From: Calditrichota bacterium
Lineage (GTDB): Bacteria > Calditrichota > Calditrichia > Calditrichales > Calditrichaceae
DNA: 56,622 bases
Reading direction: 5' to 3'
Assembly (NCBI GenBank): GCA_013151275.1
Contig: JAADIP010000152.1
Location: forward strand, 1 to 56,622
The notes under the pieces were generated by a model that ran no database searches, was not told the DNA's origin, and saw only the letters and a list, made by a program, of their open reading frames with translations. Of the stretch, positions 1 through 9,832 are shown one piece after another; position 1 is the first letter of the stretch, and every line of letters starts with the position of its first letter. A program made the translations under genes and the position numbers.

Positions 1-625
1 GATAGGCTTCTTTCTGCTGCTGCAAAGTCTGGAAGGCGATTTTTTCCCGTTCGATGGCTGAGTACAAATTGTAAAAAGACTGAGCCACTTCGTACTCAAG
101 ATCGAGCTGCGCCCGGAGAAGACGTTTTTTTGACAACTGATAATTGAGCTCCGCCATTTTCAAAGCCGACTGAATTTTATTGTACGAATAAAACGCTTCG
201 ATGGGTTGTTCCAGACCGATGCGCGTATTGAGGCGAAAAGACTGTTCATGGCGGAAGTAATCCTGAACGTGATAGACGCCCGTGGAAAGGTAAATATTGC
301 CGTCGGTGGGCAGGGGTTGTTCAATTTGCAGGTTGCCGGAGTAGCGAGCCTGTTTTACGGGAAAATAGTACAATCCCGTGCTGTCCAAAAGACTGCTGAT
401 GGTTTCGCTGTAATCGGGAGCCTGCAGAAAGAGACTGACCTGAGTTTTAAAACGGTTGCGAGTGGATTTTAATTCGAATCGCGCGATTTTAAAATCTTCC
501 AGCAAGCTGCGCATTTTATAGCTGTTTTCGCGAGCGATTTGTTGGCATTGTTCCAAAGTAAGCCTTCTAATTTCTCCTGCTTGCAAATCAATAATGATTA
601 TTAATAAGACAAGAAGAAATTTCAT
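1..625 (-). CDS. TolC-family outer-membrane efflux channel, N-terminal part
   Basis: The reading frame starts at the ATG at 625 and stays open to the window edge, so about 208 N-terminal residues are visible and the C-terminus is missing. A hydrophobic signal peptide (MKFLLVLLIIII...) is followed by the LTLEQCQQIARENS stretch typical of the first helix of outer-membrane efflux proteins. The family forms trimeric channels spanning outer membrane and periplasm and works with RND pumps and periplasmic adaptors. The gene lies downstream of an adaptor gene and two RND pump genes on the same strand, which supports a complete efflux system. A hairpin at 806-832 lies between it and the pump gene, so it may also have its own promoter. 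Family assignment is firm; the substrate is unknown. Confidence 0.85.
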   Translation of the reverse strand, partial: MKFLLVLLIIIIDLQAGEIRRLTLEQCQQIARENSYKMRSLLEDFKIARFELKSTRNRFKTQVSLFLQAPDYSETISSLLDSTGLYYFPVKQARYSGNLQIEQPLPTDGNIYLSTGVYHVQDYFRHEQSFRLNTRIGLEQPIEAFYSYNKIQSALKMAELNYQLSKKRLLRAQLDLEYEVAQSFYNLYSAIEREKIAFQTLQQQKEAY

Positions 626-805
626 GGTTTTGCTCCTTTTGGGTTAAAAGTGATTTGAAATACGTTGAGACCTGGAGTAAAGTTCTTAAAAAATCAATTT
701 GACCGCAAAAAAAGTAGAGAATATTTTCATCGTCAGCCCTATCAGCCCGATAAATACGGCACAAGATATTTTTGTTCGTTAAACAGAGACGGGGCGCGGC
801 AGGAA

Positions 806-832
806 GAAGATCGGGCAACTTGCCCGACCTTC
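806..832 (-). terminator. hairpin after the second RND pump gene, terminator-like
   Basis: Read on the minus strand, an inverted repeat of about 13 base pairs (one G-U pair) with a single unpaired loop base folds 6 bases after the pump's stop codon. It is followed by a pyrimidine-rich CTTCTTCC run rather than a clean T tract. It could terminate or attenuate transcription before the TolC gene, or simply protect the mRNA 3' end. Confidence 0.4.
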
Positions 833-837
833 GGTTG

Positions 838-3800
838 CTACGGATTTTTGGAAAGTTCGGGCTTTAATTTGCGTCTTGAGGAGATAATGCCGGTAGTTAA
901 TTGTTTAAAATAGTTCCGCATATCGTCAAAAAGAGTGTAAGCCCAGGGAACCGCGATTAACGAAACCAGAGTCGAAAAAATCAATCCGCCGATAATGGTT
1001 CTTCCCATGGGCGCGTAAGGAATTCCGATCATCTTTGTGTTCCCCACAGCCATTGGTATTAAACCGCCGATTGTGGTAAAGGCGGTCATTAAAATGGGTC
1101 GGAAACGATTCTGCCCGCCTTCCAAAAGCGCCTCTAACCTGCTCAGCCCCTGCTTGCGCAGGCGATTAACCAGATCAACCAGAACAATGGCGTTATTAAC
1201 CACAATTCCGATCAAAATAATAAAGCCGATCTGACTCATCATGTCCAACGGGGTACTTGTGAGGTACAAAATCCAATAAGCGCCCACAAACGAGAAGGGA
1301 ATGGACATGATCACCGAAAGCGGCAGAACGAAAGATTCGAAGAGGATTCCCATCAGCAAAAAGACAAACGTAATGGAAAGGATGACGCCGAACATCATGT
1401 TCTGGCTGCTTTCGCTCAAACGGAAAAAGCGCTTGCCCTTGGACCACGAATATCCGTAGGGCATTTTAAAGCCGGACATGACCTTATCGATTTTCTGGTA
1501 AATCGCGCCGATATCTTTGGAGGTGGTGTTCGCTTTTACGCTGAGATAGGTTTTTCCGTCTTCGCGGTGGATTTCGCCGAAACCTTTTTTAACTTCCAGC
1601 TTAGCCACTGTAGCCAGGGGAATTTCGCGACCGCCGGAGGAAAAGAAGGTGATATTTTTAAGCTGTTCAAAATTTTTGCGGTCCTGCTCCCTTAATTGGA
1701 TGGTCATATTGATTTCTTTTTCTTCGGTCTGATATTTAGGCAATTGAATTCCGCGCAAGGCATACATAATGGTTCCGGTAATAACGCGCGGATTAATCCC
1801 GTATTTTTGAGCCTGTTCGCGGTTAATGATAATGTGCACTTCGTCCTGACCGCGTTCCTGATCGGTTTCGACGCTGATGATTTCGGGAATATCGCTTAAT
1901 CGTCGTTCCACCTCTTTTGCCAACTGCGACAGTTTTCGGGTGTCGTCGCCGTACAGGCTGATGGTGACCGAAGAAGACTCGTCGCCTCCCTGCTGTCGCC
2001 AGGTTGTGCGGAACTTAACCCCGGCAAACTCCGGAAGGCGTTTTTTGACATCCGCCAGAACCTGATCGCGATCCAGTTTTTTATCGACTTCAATTCCCAG
2101 GAGTTTTACAATGGAATCATAGATAACCTCGTACCATTGTTCGCCTTTTTCCTGCTTCAAAAAGACGTGAATCCGCCCGAAATTGTGGCGATAGCGCACG
2201 TCAATGGTACGCAGGTTGTACAAATCGGCTTTAACCCGGATGGTGTCTTCAACGGCTTTTACCACCCTTTTGGCGTCTTCGAGCGAGTAATTATCGGGCA
2301 TGTCGATCATCAGGCGGAAGTCGTTGATATTGCCTTCCATGTTGTCTGTTTTGCCTACCCGCTGCGAAGCAAAATTCATGGAATAGAGAATAACCAATAA
2401 AATCAAAAAAGTTTCTATCCGATGGTTAAGAACCCAGTTGAGCGACGAACGATAGTAGCGGTTGAATCTGTAAATGATCGGCGGCTCGCTCACTTTGCGG
2501 CGGCTGACGATGCGGCTTGCCGCCAGGGGAATAAAAATGAGAGCCACGAAAAGAGAAGCCAACAAAGAAAAAATCACCGGCAGACCGATGCGCATCATGT
2601 AAAAGCGGAATCCGATTTCATCGTTCATCAAAATCAACGGCAGGAAAACGACTACTGTCGTTAGTGTAGCCATGGTAACGGCAAGCGCCACCTCGCTCGC
2701 GCCCACGGCGGCGGCTCGTCTGACGTCGTAACCCTGCGCTTTTTTATGATAGATGTTTTCCAGAACAACGATGGAGTTATCCACCACCATGCCGATGGAG
2801 ATCATTAAGCCCATCATGGTAATCAGGTTCATCGACCAGCCGATAAAATAGATGACCGTGAGGCTGATTAATATGGAAAGAGGAATGGCGACAATCACAA
2901 TTAAGGTCATGCGAAATCTGCGCAGGAAAAAATAAAGAACAAGAAAGGCGAAAAATCCGCCCCAAAGTCCGGCGTTTTTTAAGTTGTCAACCGACTCTTC
3001 GATAAAATTTCCCTGATCAAAGAGGATTTCCATTTTGAATCCGCTGAGACGCGGATCATTCAGCAGTTCGTGCAGTTTGCCTTCGATTTCATTGCTGAGT
3101 TTAACCGTGTTAGCCATGGCTTCTTTGTAAATGCCGATCTGTATGGCGCTTTTGCCGTCGATCCTTTGCACCCAGGTCTGTTCGGGGACATCGTACTTTA
3201 TTTCGGCAATGTCCTTTAAACGGATGTTCGCTCCCTTAATGGGGATATTGCGGATATCATCGAGCGTGCGGAATTTGCCCACGGAGCGCACGTAAATTTT
3301 TTGTCCGCCGGAACGGATGTAGCCCGAAGACATGGAAAAATTATCCTGGCGTAAGGTTTCGATCACATTGTACAAATTTATTTTGTAACCTTTAACCGCG
3401 TCCTGATTGATGTAAATAAGGATTGATTTTTCATCCGCGCCCCAAATTTCCACATTGGCGACTCCGTCGATTCGCTCCAGAGGTTTTTTGAAGAGCTGCT
3501 CGGTAAAATAATAAGGATCATCCAGCGGTTTTTCGGGGATTAAAGCAACCCACATGATGGGGTCGTCGTCGTTGCTCCATTTGCGGATGTAAATGCGCTC
3601 CACATCGTCGGGCAGTTCGGCTTTAATACGATCCAGCCGGTCGCGGAGCTGACTGTAAGCAATATCCATGTCAATCCCTTGCACAAAGCGGACAAAAGTC
3701 CAGCACCCGTTGGTAAAGCTGTTGGTTTCCACGCTTCTGACGCCTTTAATGGTGCGAATCGCTTCTTCCACGGGTTGGGCGATGAACTGCTCAACTTCTT

Positions 3801-4023
3801 CGGGATTGGCGTTGGGATAGGGAATCCACACGCCTAAAAAGGGCGGCGTGAATCCGGCGGGCATCAACTCCACGGAAATTTGAGTGTAAGCAATAAAACC
3901 CACCACCAAAAAAGCCAGCAGCGACATCACCACGGTTACCGGACGGGTGAGGGCGATTTTTGGTAAAAGTCCGATTTTATTATTTGAGGATTGTTCCATG
4001 GAATCCTTCTTGTTTTCATCCAT
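838..4023 (-). CDS. RND efflux pump, HAE1/AcrB-like (second of two)
   Basis: This 1061-residue protein has the usual length and layout of an RND inner-membrane pump: one N-terminal membrane helix (about 20-45), a large periplasmic loop, a block of helices, a second loop and a second block. The fourth-helix motif GMVVDNSIVVLENIY keeps the first of the two proton-relay aspartates and has Asn at the second. The C-terminal GIVVNNAIVLVD and RFRPILMTAFTTI motifs are typical. Its ATG overlaps the preceding pump's stop codon by one base (TAATG), so the two pumps are translationally coupled. Two distinct pump subunits in one operon suggest a heteromeric pump of the MdtBC kind, which is inference. Substrate cannot be read from the sequence. 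Confidence 0.93.
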   Translation of the reverse strand: MDENKKDSMEQSSNNKIGLLPKIALTRPVTVVMSLLAFLVVGFIAYTQISVELMPAGFTPPFLGVWIPYPNANPEEVEQFIAQPVEEAIRTIKGVRSVETNSFTNGCWTFVRFVQGIDMDIAYSQLRDRLDRIKAELPDDVERIYIRKWSNDDDPIMWVALIPEKPLDDPYYFTEQLFKKPLERIDGVANVEIWGADEKSILIYINQDAVKGYKINLYNVIETLRQDNFSMSSGYIRSGGQKIYVRSVGKFRTLDDIRNIPIKGANIRLKDIAEIKYDVPEQTWVQRIDGKSAIQIGIYKEAMANTVKLSNEIEGKLHELLNDPRLSGFKMEILFDQGNFIEESVDNLKNAGLWGGFFAFLVLYFFLRRFRMTLIVIVAIPLSILISLTVIYFIGWSMNLITMMGLMISIGMVVDNSIVVLENIYHKKAQGYDVRRAAAVGASEVALAVTMATLTTVVVFLPLILMNDEIGFRFYMMRIGLPVIFSLLASLFVALIFIPLAASRIVSRRKVSEPPIIYRFNRYYRSSLNWVLNHRIETFLILLVILYSMNFASQRVGKTDNMEGNINDFRLMIDMPDNYSLEDAKRVVKAVEDTIRVKADLYNLRTIDVRYRHNFGRIHVFLKQEKGEQWYEVIYDSIVKLLGIEVDKKLDRDQVLADVKKRLPEFAGVKFRTTWRQQGGDESSSVTISLYGDDTRKLSQLAKEVERRLSDIPEIISVETDQERGQDEVHIIINREQAQKYGINPRVITGTIMYALRGIQLPKYQTEEKEINMTIQLREQDRKNFEQLKNITFFSSGGREIPLATVAKLEVKKGFGEIHREDGKTYLSVKANTTSKDIGAIYQKIDKVMSGFKMPYGYSWSKGKRFFRLSESSQNMMFGVILSITFVFLLMGILFESFVLPLSVIMSIPFSFVGAYWILYLTSTPLDMMSQIGFIILIGIVVNNAIVLVDLVNRLRKQGLSRLEALLEGGQNRFRPILMTAFTTIGGLIPMAVGNTKMIGIPYAPMGRTIIGGLIFSTLVSLIAVPWAYTLFDDMRNYFKQLTTGIISSRRKLKPELSKNP

Positions 4024-7000
4024 TACGCTTCACTCCCGTTTTCTAATAAGGATTTGGAACGGGGCATCTTTTCTTTGTTGACGATGTCGTACACCATGGG
4101 AATAACCACCAGGGTCAGTAAAGTGGAGGTAATCAGACCGACGATTACGGTGATCGCCATCGGAGTGCGGATTTCGGCTCCTTCGCCGAATCCTAACGCC
4201 ATGGGTAAAAGTCCCAGCACCGTGGTTGACGCGGTCATCAGAATGGGACGCAGACGGACCCTTCCGGCTTGAATAATGGCGTCAACTTTAGACATGCCGT
4301 TCCGACGCAGGTGATTGATGTAATCGACAAGCACAATCGCATTATTTACGACAATACCCGCCAGCATAATCAATCCGAGAAAGACGACAATGCTCAACGG
4401 AATTCCGGTGAAATACAGGTACAGAACAACGCCGATAATTGCCAGAGGAATGGTGAAAATAATGATGAACGGATGGATCAGCGATTCAAATTGCGAAGCC
4501 ATGACAATGTAAACCAGAAAAATCGCCAGAGCCAAAGCCATCATTAAACTGTTTAAGGAGGTTTCCATCTCTTTGTTTTGTCCCGCCAGTTCAAAGCTGA
4601 AATCGGCGGGTAAATCGAGTTTTTGGATTACTTCAAAAATACTCTGATTCAATTCGTTTAATTTGTAGCCGGGTAAAAGATTGGCTGTAATAACCGCCGA
4701 GCGCTGCTGATCGATGCGGCGGATTTCGGAAGGTCCTTCTTTAACGCGCAAGTGGGCAACGGATTCCAGCGATACCGGGATATTGCTCGTCGGATTAATG
4801 ACTAACCGTTTCAAATCATCAATACTCTCGCGATCCGCTTCCCGCAATCGCACCAGAATATCGATCCGGCGGTCTTCTTCTTTAAACTGCGTGCTCACGT
4901 CGCCCTGTATTTTATTGCGGATTATTTCAGCCACTTTTCTCACATTTAGTCCGTGACGCGCCAATTTTTGCCGGTCGAAAAAGACTTGAACCTCGGGATT
5001 TCCGCGTTGAATGTTTGCCCTGACGTCCACAAGTCCGGGGATTTGAGACATGCGTTCTTCAAGTTTATGGCTGAGCCGCTGCAGTTTTGTGAGGTTAAAG
5101 CCCTTTAAATGAACCTCGATCGGCGTTTTAAACGAAAAGAGTACGGGTCGGGCGATGTCCATTTCCATTCCCGAGTATTCAGAGAATATTTTTCGGATTT
5201 TGCCGATGACGCGTTCTTCAGCCCGCGCCATATCTCCTGTCGGTTTCAGGGTCACCGTTATTCGCGCGGTGTTTTCGCCCTCGTCCGTTTTGGTGGAAGC
5301 GCTTTTGTCGGTTCCGCTCAGCGAAGAGACCATCTGCACGCCGGGAATTTGGGAAATTCGCTCCTGAATCGGTTCGATGCGGCGATCGGTTTCTTCGACG
5401 GGGGTTCCCACGGGAAGCCTGACTTCCACAAAGAATTCGCCCTGATGCACCTCGGGAATCAATTCGCTGCCCAAGCGCGGAGCGATAACTAAAATCGTAA
5501 ACAGAAAAAGTACAAACACCGAAAGTACAAGCGAGTAGCGATTCTTGAGAGATTTTCGCAGAAGCACCGGATAGCCGTTTTCGATTCTTGAATACACGAA
5601 GTTAAAAATTTTAATGAGAAGGGCGAAAACGGGAGCTAAAATTAATTTAAATATCTGAATTAACAAAAATGAAATGATGGTAAATTCCAATAAAAAACTA
5701 TGGAAAAACCGGAAAAACAGTTCCATGAAGAGAGTGGTTACAAATTTGATTAAATAGAACACCGCTTTAAAGGGCGTGAGCAACAGGGTAACGATAAGCC
5801 TGATCACACTCTTGTTTTTCAGACTAAGACGAATCCGTGAAAAATCGTCGTATAAAACAAGCACCGAATTAAAACTCAGGAAGTCCTTCCATATCTGGCT
5901 TACGTAACCCAAAAAGCGTGAATCGCCTTTGGCTGCAAAAGATTTAACCCGTTTTCCGTAATCCCAATCGCGTTTAACAAAACGAATTAACCCGGCGATC
6001 GGTTGTAAAACAACCAGAAAAAAGAGCAGAAATCCCTTCCCGGTTGCTAAAAAGAATCCGCCGAAAATTTGCACAATCCGCTGAATTCCGAACACAAAGG
6101 CTTTGGCGTTGCTTAATAAACTGTTCAAAAATTTTGTGATTGCGGACGCCGGTTCAATTGATTCCGGGAGCTGACGTTTTTGAAAATCGAGAATAAAGTT
6201 TTCCGGTAATTTGCTTATTTGCGTGCCGCGGATAAAAGTATCGACCTGACGCGAAGACAGCATGGGAATCAGAAACAGGGCGACCAATAACGATGCTAAC
6301 AGCGAAAAGACAACGGTCAAAGCAAGATCGCCGAAAACCTGTCCGGCTACGCCCTGCACAAAGACGATCGGGAAAAACACGGCAATGGTCGTTAAAGTGG
6401 AAGCCGTAACCGCGCCGCCCACCTCGCGCACCCCGCGGATGGTCGCCTCGATTATGCCGTCGCCTTCTTCCCGGCAGCGGGCAATGCTTTCCAGCACCAC
6501 AATGGAGTTATCCACAAGCATTCCGATGCCGAGCGCCAGACCTCCGAGAGACATGATGTTCAGCGAAACATTGAAAATTTTCATCGGAGCAAAGGTGGCT
6601 ACAATGGAAAGGGGAATGGAAATGCCGATAATCACGGTCGGAGAGAGTTTCCTTAAAAAGACAAAGAGGACCAGAATGGCTAAAAGACCGCCCTGAATAG
6701 CGGTGCTTTTAACATCGTTAATGGAATTTTCGATAAAAACGGATTGATCGGACAGGGTTTTAATATTGATGCCCTTTGGCAGGTCGTAGGTAATAAAATT
6801 GGTCATCTGCTTGGCTCGTAAATCGGCGCCGCGTCTTGCTCTGCCTTTTTGCGCGGCAGGTTCTTTTTTAACGCCTTCCTTTTTTGCTTTTTTCATTTGA
6901 GCCACAAATGCACGCTGCGCCGGCGATCCGTAAAGTCTTTCTTTGACGCGCCGCGCCACTTCCACAATATTTGCGTCGGCTTCTTTGTAGATTTCGATTT

Positions 7001-7859
7001 CGACGCTTTCTTTGCCGCCGATGCGCGTAATAATTTCCCGTTCTTTGCTGGTGCGGATTACCTTTCCCACATCTTTGATTTTTATGTTGACGCCGTTCCA
7101 GCGTCCGATTATGATGTTTTCGATCTCTTTAATATTGCGGAATTCGTTGAGCGTGCGAACCAGATATTCGGTCTCGCCTTCTTTCAGCTTCCCGCCCGCC
7201 ATATTGATGTTTTCTTCGGCGAGACGCTCGCGAACGGCTTGAATATCCACCCCGATTAAAGAGAGTTTTTGTTCGTCAAGTTCCACGCGGATTTCTTCTT
7301 TTAATCCGCCTTTAACCTTAACGGCAGCCACGCCGTCAATGGTTTCCAAAGCGCGTTTGATCTCTTCTTCGCCCAGATAACGGAGGTAAGACAAACTGAC
7401 GTCGCCGTACAGCCCGAGACGTATGATGGGATCAAGAGAGGGATCGTAACGCAAGATAATCGGACGCTTGGCGTCCAGAGGCAAAAACACCTGATCCAGT
7501 TTTTCCCGCACATCCGCCGTGGCTTTGTTCATGTCGGTATCCCAGGTGAACTCCAGAATCACATCCGACTGCTCGGCTTTGGAAATGGAGCTTATCGAGA
7601 CCAGATTGTCCACTACTCCCAGAGCCTGTTCAACGGGACGTGAAATCGTGGTTTCAACTTCTTCGGGCGCGGTGCCCGGGTATTCGGTTCGCACCGTTAA
7701 ACTCGGATAGGTCATTTCGGGCATTAAATTTAAGGCGAGCTGCTTGTAAGAGATAAGCCCGAAAACAAACACGCCGATCACAACCATCAAAATGGCTACG
7801 GGACGTTCTGTGGTTATGCGGAAAATACTATGTTCAAAAGTTGATTTATTCTGTTCCAT
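4023..7859 (-). CDS. RND efflux pump with a large inserted membrane segment (first of two)
   Basis: RND pump with GMLVDNSIVVLESI in the fourth helix and RLRPILMTASTTVLG near the C-terminus. At about 1278 residues it is some 230 longer than normal family members. The excess lies mainly in an insertion at about residues 545-755, between the sixth and seventh membrane helices; it is rich in Phe, Leu and Ile and seems to contain several extra hydrophobic helices. A second, short Lys/Arg/Ala-rich insertion sits near residues 340-380. The longest frame begins with TTG at 7877; I prefer the ATG at 7859, with GGAG upstream though spaced rather far. It overlaps the next pump gene by one base and follows the adaptor gene by about 75 bases. 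Confidence 0.92.
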   Translation of the reverse strand: MEQNKSTFEHSIFRITTERPVAILMVVIGVFVFGLISYKQLALNLMPEMTYPSLTVRTEYPGTAPEEVETTISRPVEQALGVVDNLVSISSISKAEQSDVILEFTWDTDMNKATADVREKLDQVFLPLDAKRPIILRYDPSLDPIIRLGLYGDVSLSYLRYLGEEEIKRALETIDGVAAVKVKGGLKEEIRVELDEQKLSLIGVDIQAVRERLAEENINMAGGKLKEGETEYLVRTLNEFRNIKEIENIIIGRWNGVNIKIKDVGKVIRTSKEREIITRIGGKESVEIEIYKEADANIVEVARRVKERLYGSPAQRAFVAQMKKAKKEGVKKEPAAQKGRARRGADLRAKQMTNFITYDLPKGINIKTLSDQSVFIENSINDVKSTAIQGGLLAILVLFVFLRKLSPTVIIGISIPLSIVATFAPMKIFNVSLNIMSLGGLALGIGMLVDNSIVVLESIARCREEGDGIIEATIRGVREVGGAVTASTLTTIAVFFPIVFVQGVAGQVFGDLALTVVFSLLASLLVALFLIPMLSSRQVDTFIRGTQISKLPENFILDFQKRQLPESIEPASAITKFLNSLLSNAKAFVFGIQRIVQIFGGFFLATGKGFLLFFLVVLQPIAGLIRFVKRDWDYGKRVKSFAAKGDSRFLGYVSQIWKDFLSFNSVLVLYDDFSRIRLSLKNKSVIRLIVTLLLTPFKAVFYLIKFVTTLFMELFFRFFHSFLLEFTIISFLLIQIFKLILAPVFALLIKIFNFVYSRIENGYPVLLRKSLKNRYSLVLSVFVLFLFTILVIAPRLGSELIPEVHQGEFFVEVRLPVGTPVEETDRRIEPIQERISQIPGVQMVSSLSGTDKSASTKTDEGENTARITVTLKPTGDMARAEERVIGKIRKIFSEYSGMEMDIARPVLFSFKTPIEVHLKGFNLTKLQRLSHKLEERMSQIPGLVDVRANIQRGNPEVQVFFDRQKLARHGLNVRKVAEIIRNKIQGDVSTQFKEEDRRIDILVRLREADRESIDDLKRLVINPTSNIPVSLESVAHLRVKEGPSEIRRIDQQRSAVITANLLPGYKLNELNQSIFEVIQKLDLPADFSFELAGQNKEMETSLNSLMMALALAIFLVYIVMASQFESLIHPFIIIFTIPLAIIGVVLYLYFTGIPLSIVVFLGLIMLAGIVVNNAIVLVDYINHLRRNGMSKVDAIIQAGRVRLRPILMTASTTVLGLLPMALGFGEGAEIRTPMAITVIVGLITSTLLTLVVIPMVYDIVNKEKMPRSKSLLENGSEA

Positions 7860-7934
7860 AAAATAATTATTCTCCAAAAAGCCAGTAAAATTTGGTTTTT
7901 ATTGCTGCATTCCGGCAGATTTTCCGATCATATT

Positions 7935-9068
7935 TTAATTTTTGGCTGCCAGACGATTTTCGCGAACATTTACAATGCGTACAGGCGTCCGGTCTTTCAT
8001 TCCGGCTTGACCGACCACAATAACCAATTCGCCTTCTTCGATATCTTTGACGACCTCAACCTTCACATTGTCTTCGTAGGCGGGCACGATAAGAATTTTA
8101 TGCGCCACCGAATCACGAACCACGTAGGCGTACATGTTCTCGTTTTCGTAAACAATGGCTGTTTTGGGAACCAGAATCACATCACGATGGGTGTCCAGAA
8201 TGATATGGACATTAACGAACATTCCCGGACGGAGTTTACCCGCGCGGTTCCGGACGCCGACGGTTACTTTAAACGTTCCGCTGGAAGGATCGACAACCGG
8301 GCTGATGCGCTTTACCCAGCCTTCGAATTTTTCATCTTCAAAATAATCCGAAGTCACATAGGCTCTTTGTCCTATCTTTACTTCTCTCATGTTTTTTTCC
8401 GGGACGTACACAACGGCAATAACCTGTGAGTTGTTCACAACGGAAAAGAGCTTGTCGGTGGGTTGAATGCGCTCGCCGATTTTGGTAAGGCGTTGTCCCA
8501 CCCGTCCGGAAATGGGCGAGCGGACTTTGGTAAAATCCAATTTTAATTTAGCCTCGCTCCAGGCGATTTCGGCTGTCTGAAGCGTGTAGCGGGCTTTCTC
8601 AAATTCTTCCTGACTTAAAAGATTTTTTTCATACATGGCTTTTAATCGATCGAAATTTTTAACCTGTTGATCGTATTCGATCCGTGCTTTTTGTTCAGCC
8701 AATTCGTATTCTTTGGCTTCGAGCGCCAGCATTATTTCGCCTTTTTTGACATACTGCCCTTCTTCTTTGTAAATTGCCTCGACAATACCCTGAATGCGAC
8801 TGTACACATCAGCCATGATCTCCGTTTCGAGATTTGAACTTAAAAGCAGGAACTTGGAGATATCCCCCCGAACAATGGGAGTAACTTCAACAGGAACGCG
8901 CTGCTCTGCGTCGGAAGGGTCGGGTTTATCTTTGGGATTTTTTTGTTTGCTCGAATCCTGTTGTTTGGCATTTTGAGCCGCTTGTTTCCGACCTTCGCGG
9001 CTTCCGCAGGCTGTGACCGAAAAAATGCTCCAAATAATCAACATTGCAATGAGGAAGGCTCTTTTCAT
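7935..9068 (-). CDS. RND periplasmic adaptor (membrane fusion protein, lipoprotein)
   Basis: The start is the ATG at 9068, preceded by AGAGGT at good spacing; the longer open frame upstream has no ribosome site. The 377-residue product begins with a lipoprotein signal (hydrophobic stretch ending SVTACGSREG, lipid-attachment Cys about residue 22). It then shows a Lys/Asp-rich linker, a biotinyl-lipoyl-like half (VYSRIQGIVEAIYKEEGQYVKKG), a helical hairpin with a KNLLSQEEFEKAR segment, the returning lipoyl half (KVRSPISGRVGQ) and beta-barrel domains. Such adaptors bridge RND pumps to TolC channels. It is the first gene of the minus-strand efflux operon. Confidence 0.93.
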   Translation of the reverse strand: MKRAFLIAMLIIWSIFSVTACGSREGRKQAAQNAKQQDSSKQKNPKDKPDPSDAEQRVPVEVTPIVRGDISKFLLLSSNLETEIMADVYSRIQGIVEAIYKEEGQYVKKGEIMLALEAKEYELAEQKARIEYDQQVKNFDRLKAMYEKNLLSQEEFEKARYTLQTAEIAWSEAKLKLDFTKVRSPISGRVGQRLTKIGERIQPTDKLFSVVNNSQVIAVVYVPEKNMREVKIGQRAYVTSDYFEDEKFEGWVKRISPVVDPSSGTFKVTVGVRNRAGKLRPGMFVNVHIILDTHRDVILVPKTAIVYENENMYAYVVRDSVAHKILIVPAYEDNVKVEVVKDIEEGELVIVVGQAGMKDRTPVRIVNVRENRLAAKN

Positions 9069-9832
9069 ATTTACCTCTGTTTTATTGTTTTGAATTGAAT
9101 TTTTTACTGTTTGGGTAACGGTATCATAAAAACGGTTGTTTTTTTCATTGGTTATTAAACAATTTCTCAACATTACGTTAAAACAATTGAGCTTGTTTCA
9201 TTTTTTATGAATATAAAACAATTAAAAGAAAAAAGTAGTGAAATAGTTAACACAATTTAAGAAACTTTTATGCATCCATTATTTAGTTAAGGGTTAAGGG
9301 TATAAGAGTTAAGGGGCTTCTCCGATAATCGTAATGCGTAAAGAGTTATCTCCATCTTTACCTAAAATTTTAGATAATTCAAACAAAATATTTTTAATGA
9401 ACAAAAAAATATTTACATATTAACAAAGAACATTCTACTATTTTCTATCTACTGCCTACTGCTTACAGCTCTCTGCTTTCTTCCCCTCACTTTTGCCCTA
9501 ATTTAAACGACTAAACAACTAAACTTCTAAACTCTTAACTCTGTAACTTGTCACTCGTTACTCGTCACGGATTTCTGCTCTCTGACAATCTTTCCCTTTA
9601 ATCTTTCATCTTTAATCTTACTCCTCACGCGTCACGGCTTTCTGCTTTTTCTTTTGTCATTTTTCCTTTTTCATCTTTCTTACCCGTCACGCAACACTGC
9701 TTCGTTACTTTAATCTTTCATCTTTAATCTTTAATCTTACTCCTCACTCCCCCGTAAGCCGGATTAAAGATTGGAAAAATTAATAGAAAATGCTTAATAT
9801 CAGTCTCTGTTAAAAAAGAATTAATTTGAGCA
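9069..9832. other. 764-base gene-free region between divergent operons
   Basis: No convincing gene is present. The first 200 bases, upstream of the efflux operon, are very AT-rich and should hold its promoter, though no single clear -35/-10 pair stands out. The remainder is mostly low-complexity DNA built from drifting 7-base units (annotated separately). The last 60 bases lead into pgsA without a strong ribosome site. Confidence 0.6.
9283..9765 (+). repeat. heptamer-phased low-complexity repeat, copy 1
   Basis: Two blocks, 9283-9316 and 9434-9765, consist largely of 7-base words that change gradually from one to the next: for example GGTTAAG/AGTTAAG, CTACTGC repeated then TTACAGC and TCTCTGC, and TTTCATC, TTTAATC, TTACTCC, TCACGCG. 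A 21-base stretch at 9625-9645 recurs exactly, in inverse orientation, at 20284-20304. The words are shared with the regions at 19295-19460 and 20211-20384. This resembles the short tandemly repeated heptanucleotides known from cyanobacterial genomes, but sequence identity to those is not claimed. Confidence 0.75.

Noticed and set aside
588-818. 76-codon minus-strand frame between the pump and TolC genes
   Set aside because: It runs through the hairpin and into the TolC start in a different frame, has no recognisable domain and no ribosome site.
5109-5492. plus-strand open frames of 90-170 codons opposite the RND, dehydrogenase and hydrolase genes
   Set aside because: They mirror the codon pattern of well-supported genes on the other strand and show no domain or ribosome site.
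9434-9765. CRISPR array or transposon remnant
   Set aside because: The repeats are contiguous drifting 7-base words without constant spacers, no cas genes are in the window and no inverted terminal repeats were seen.
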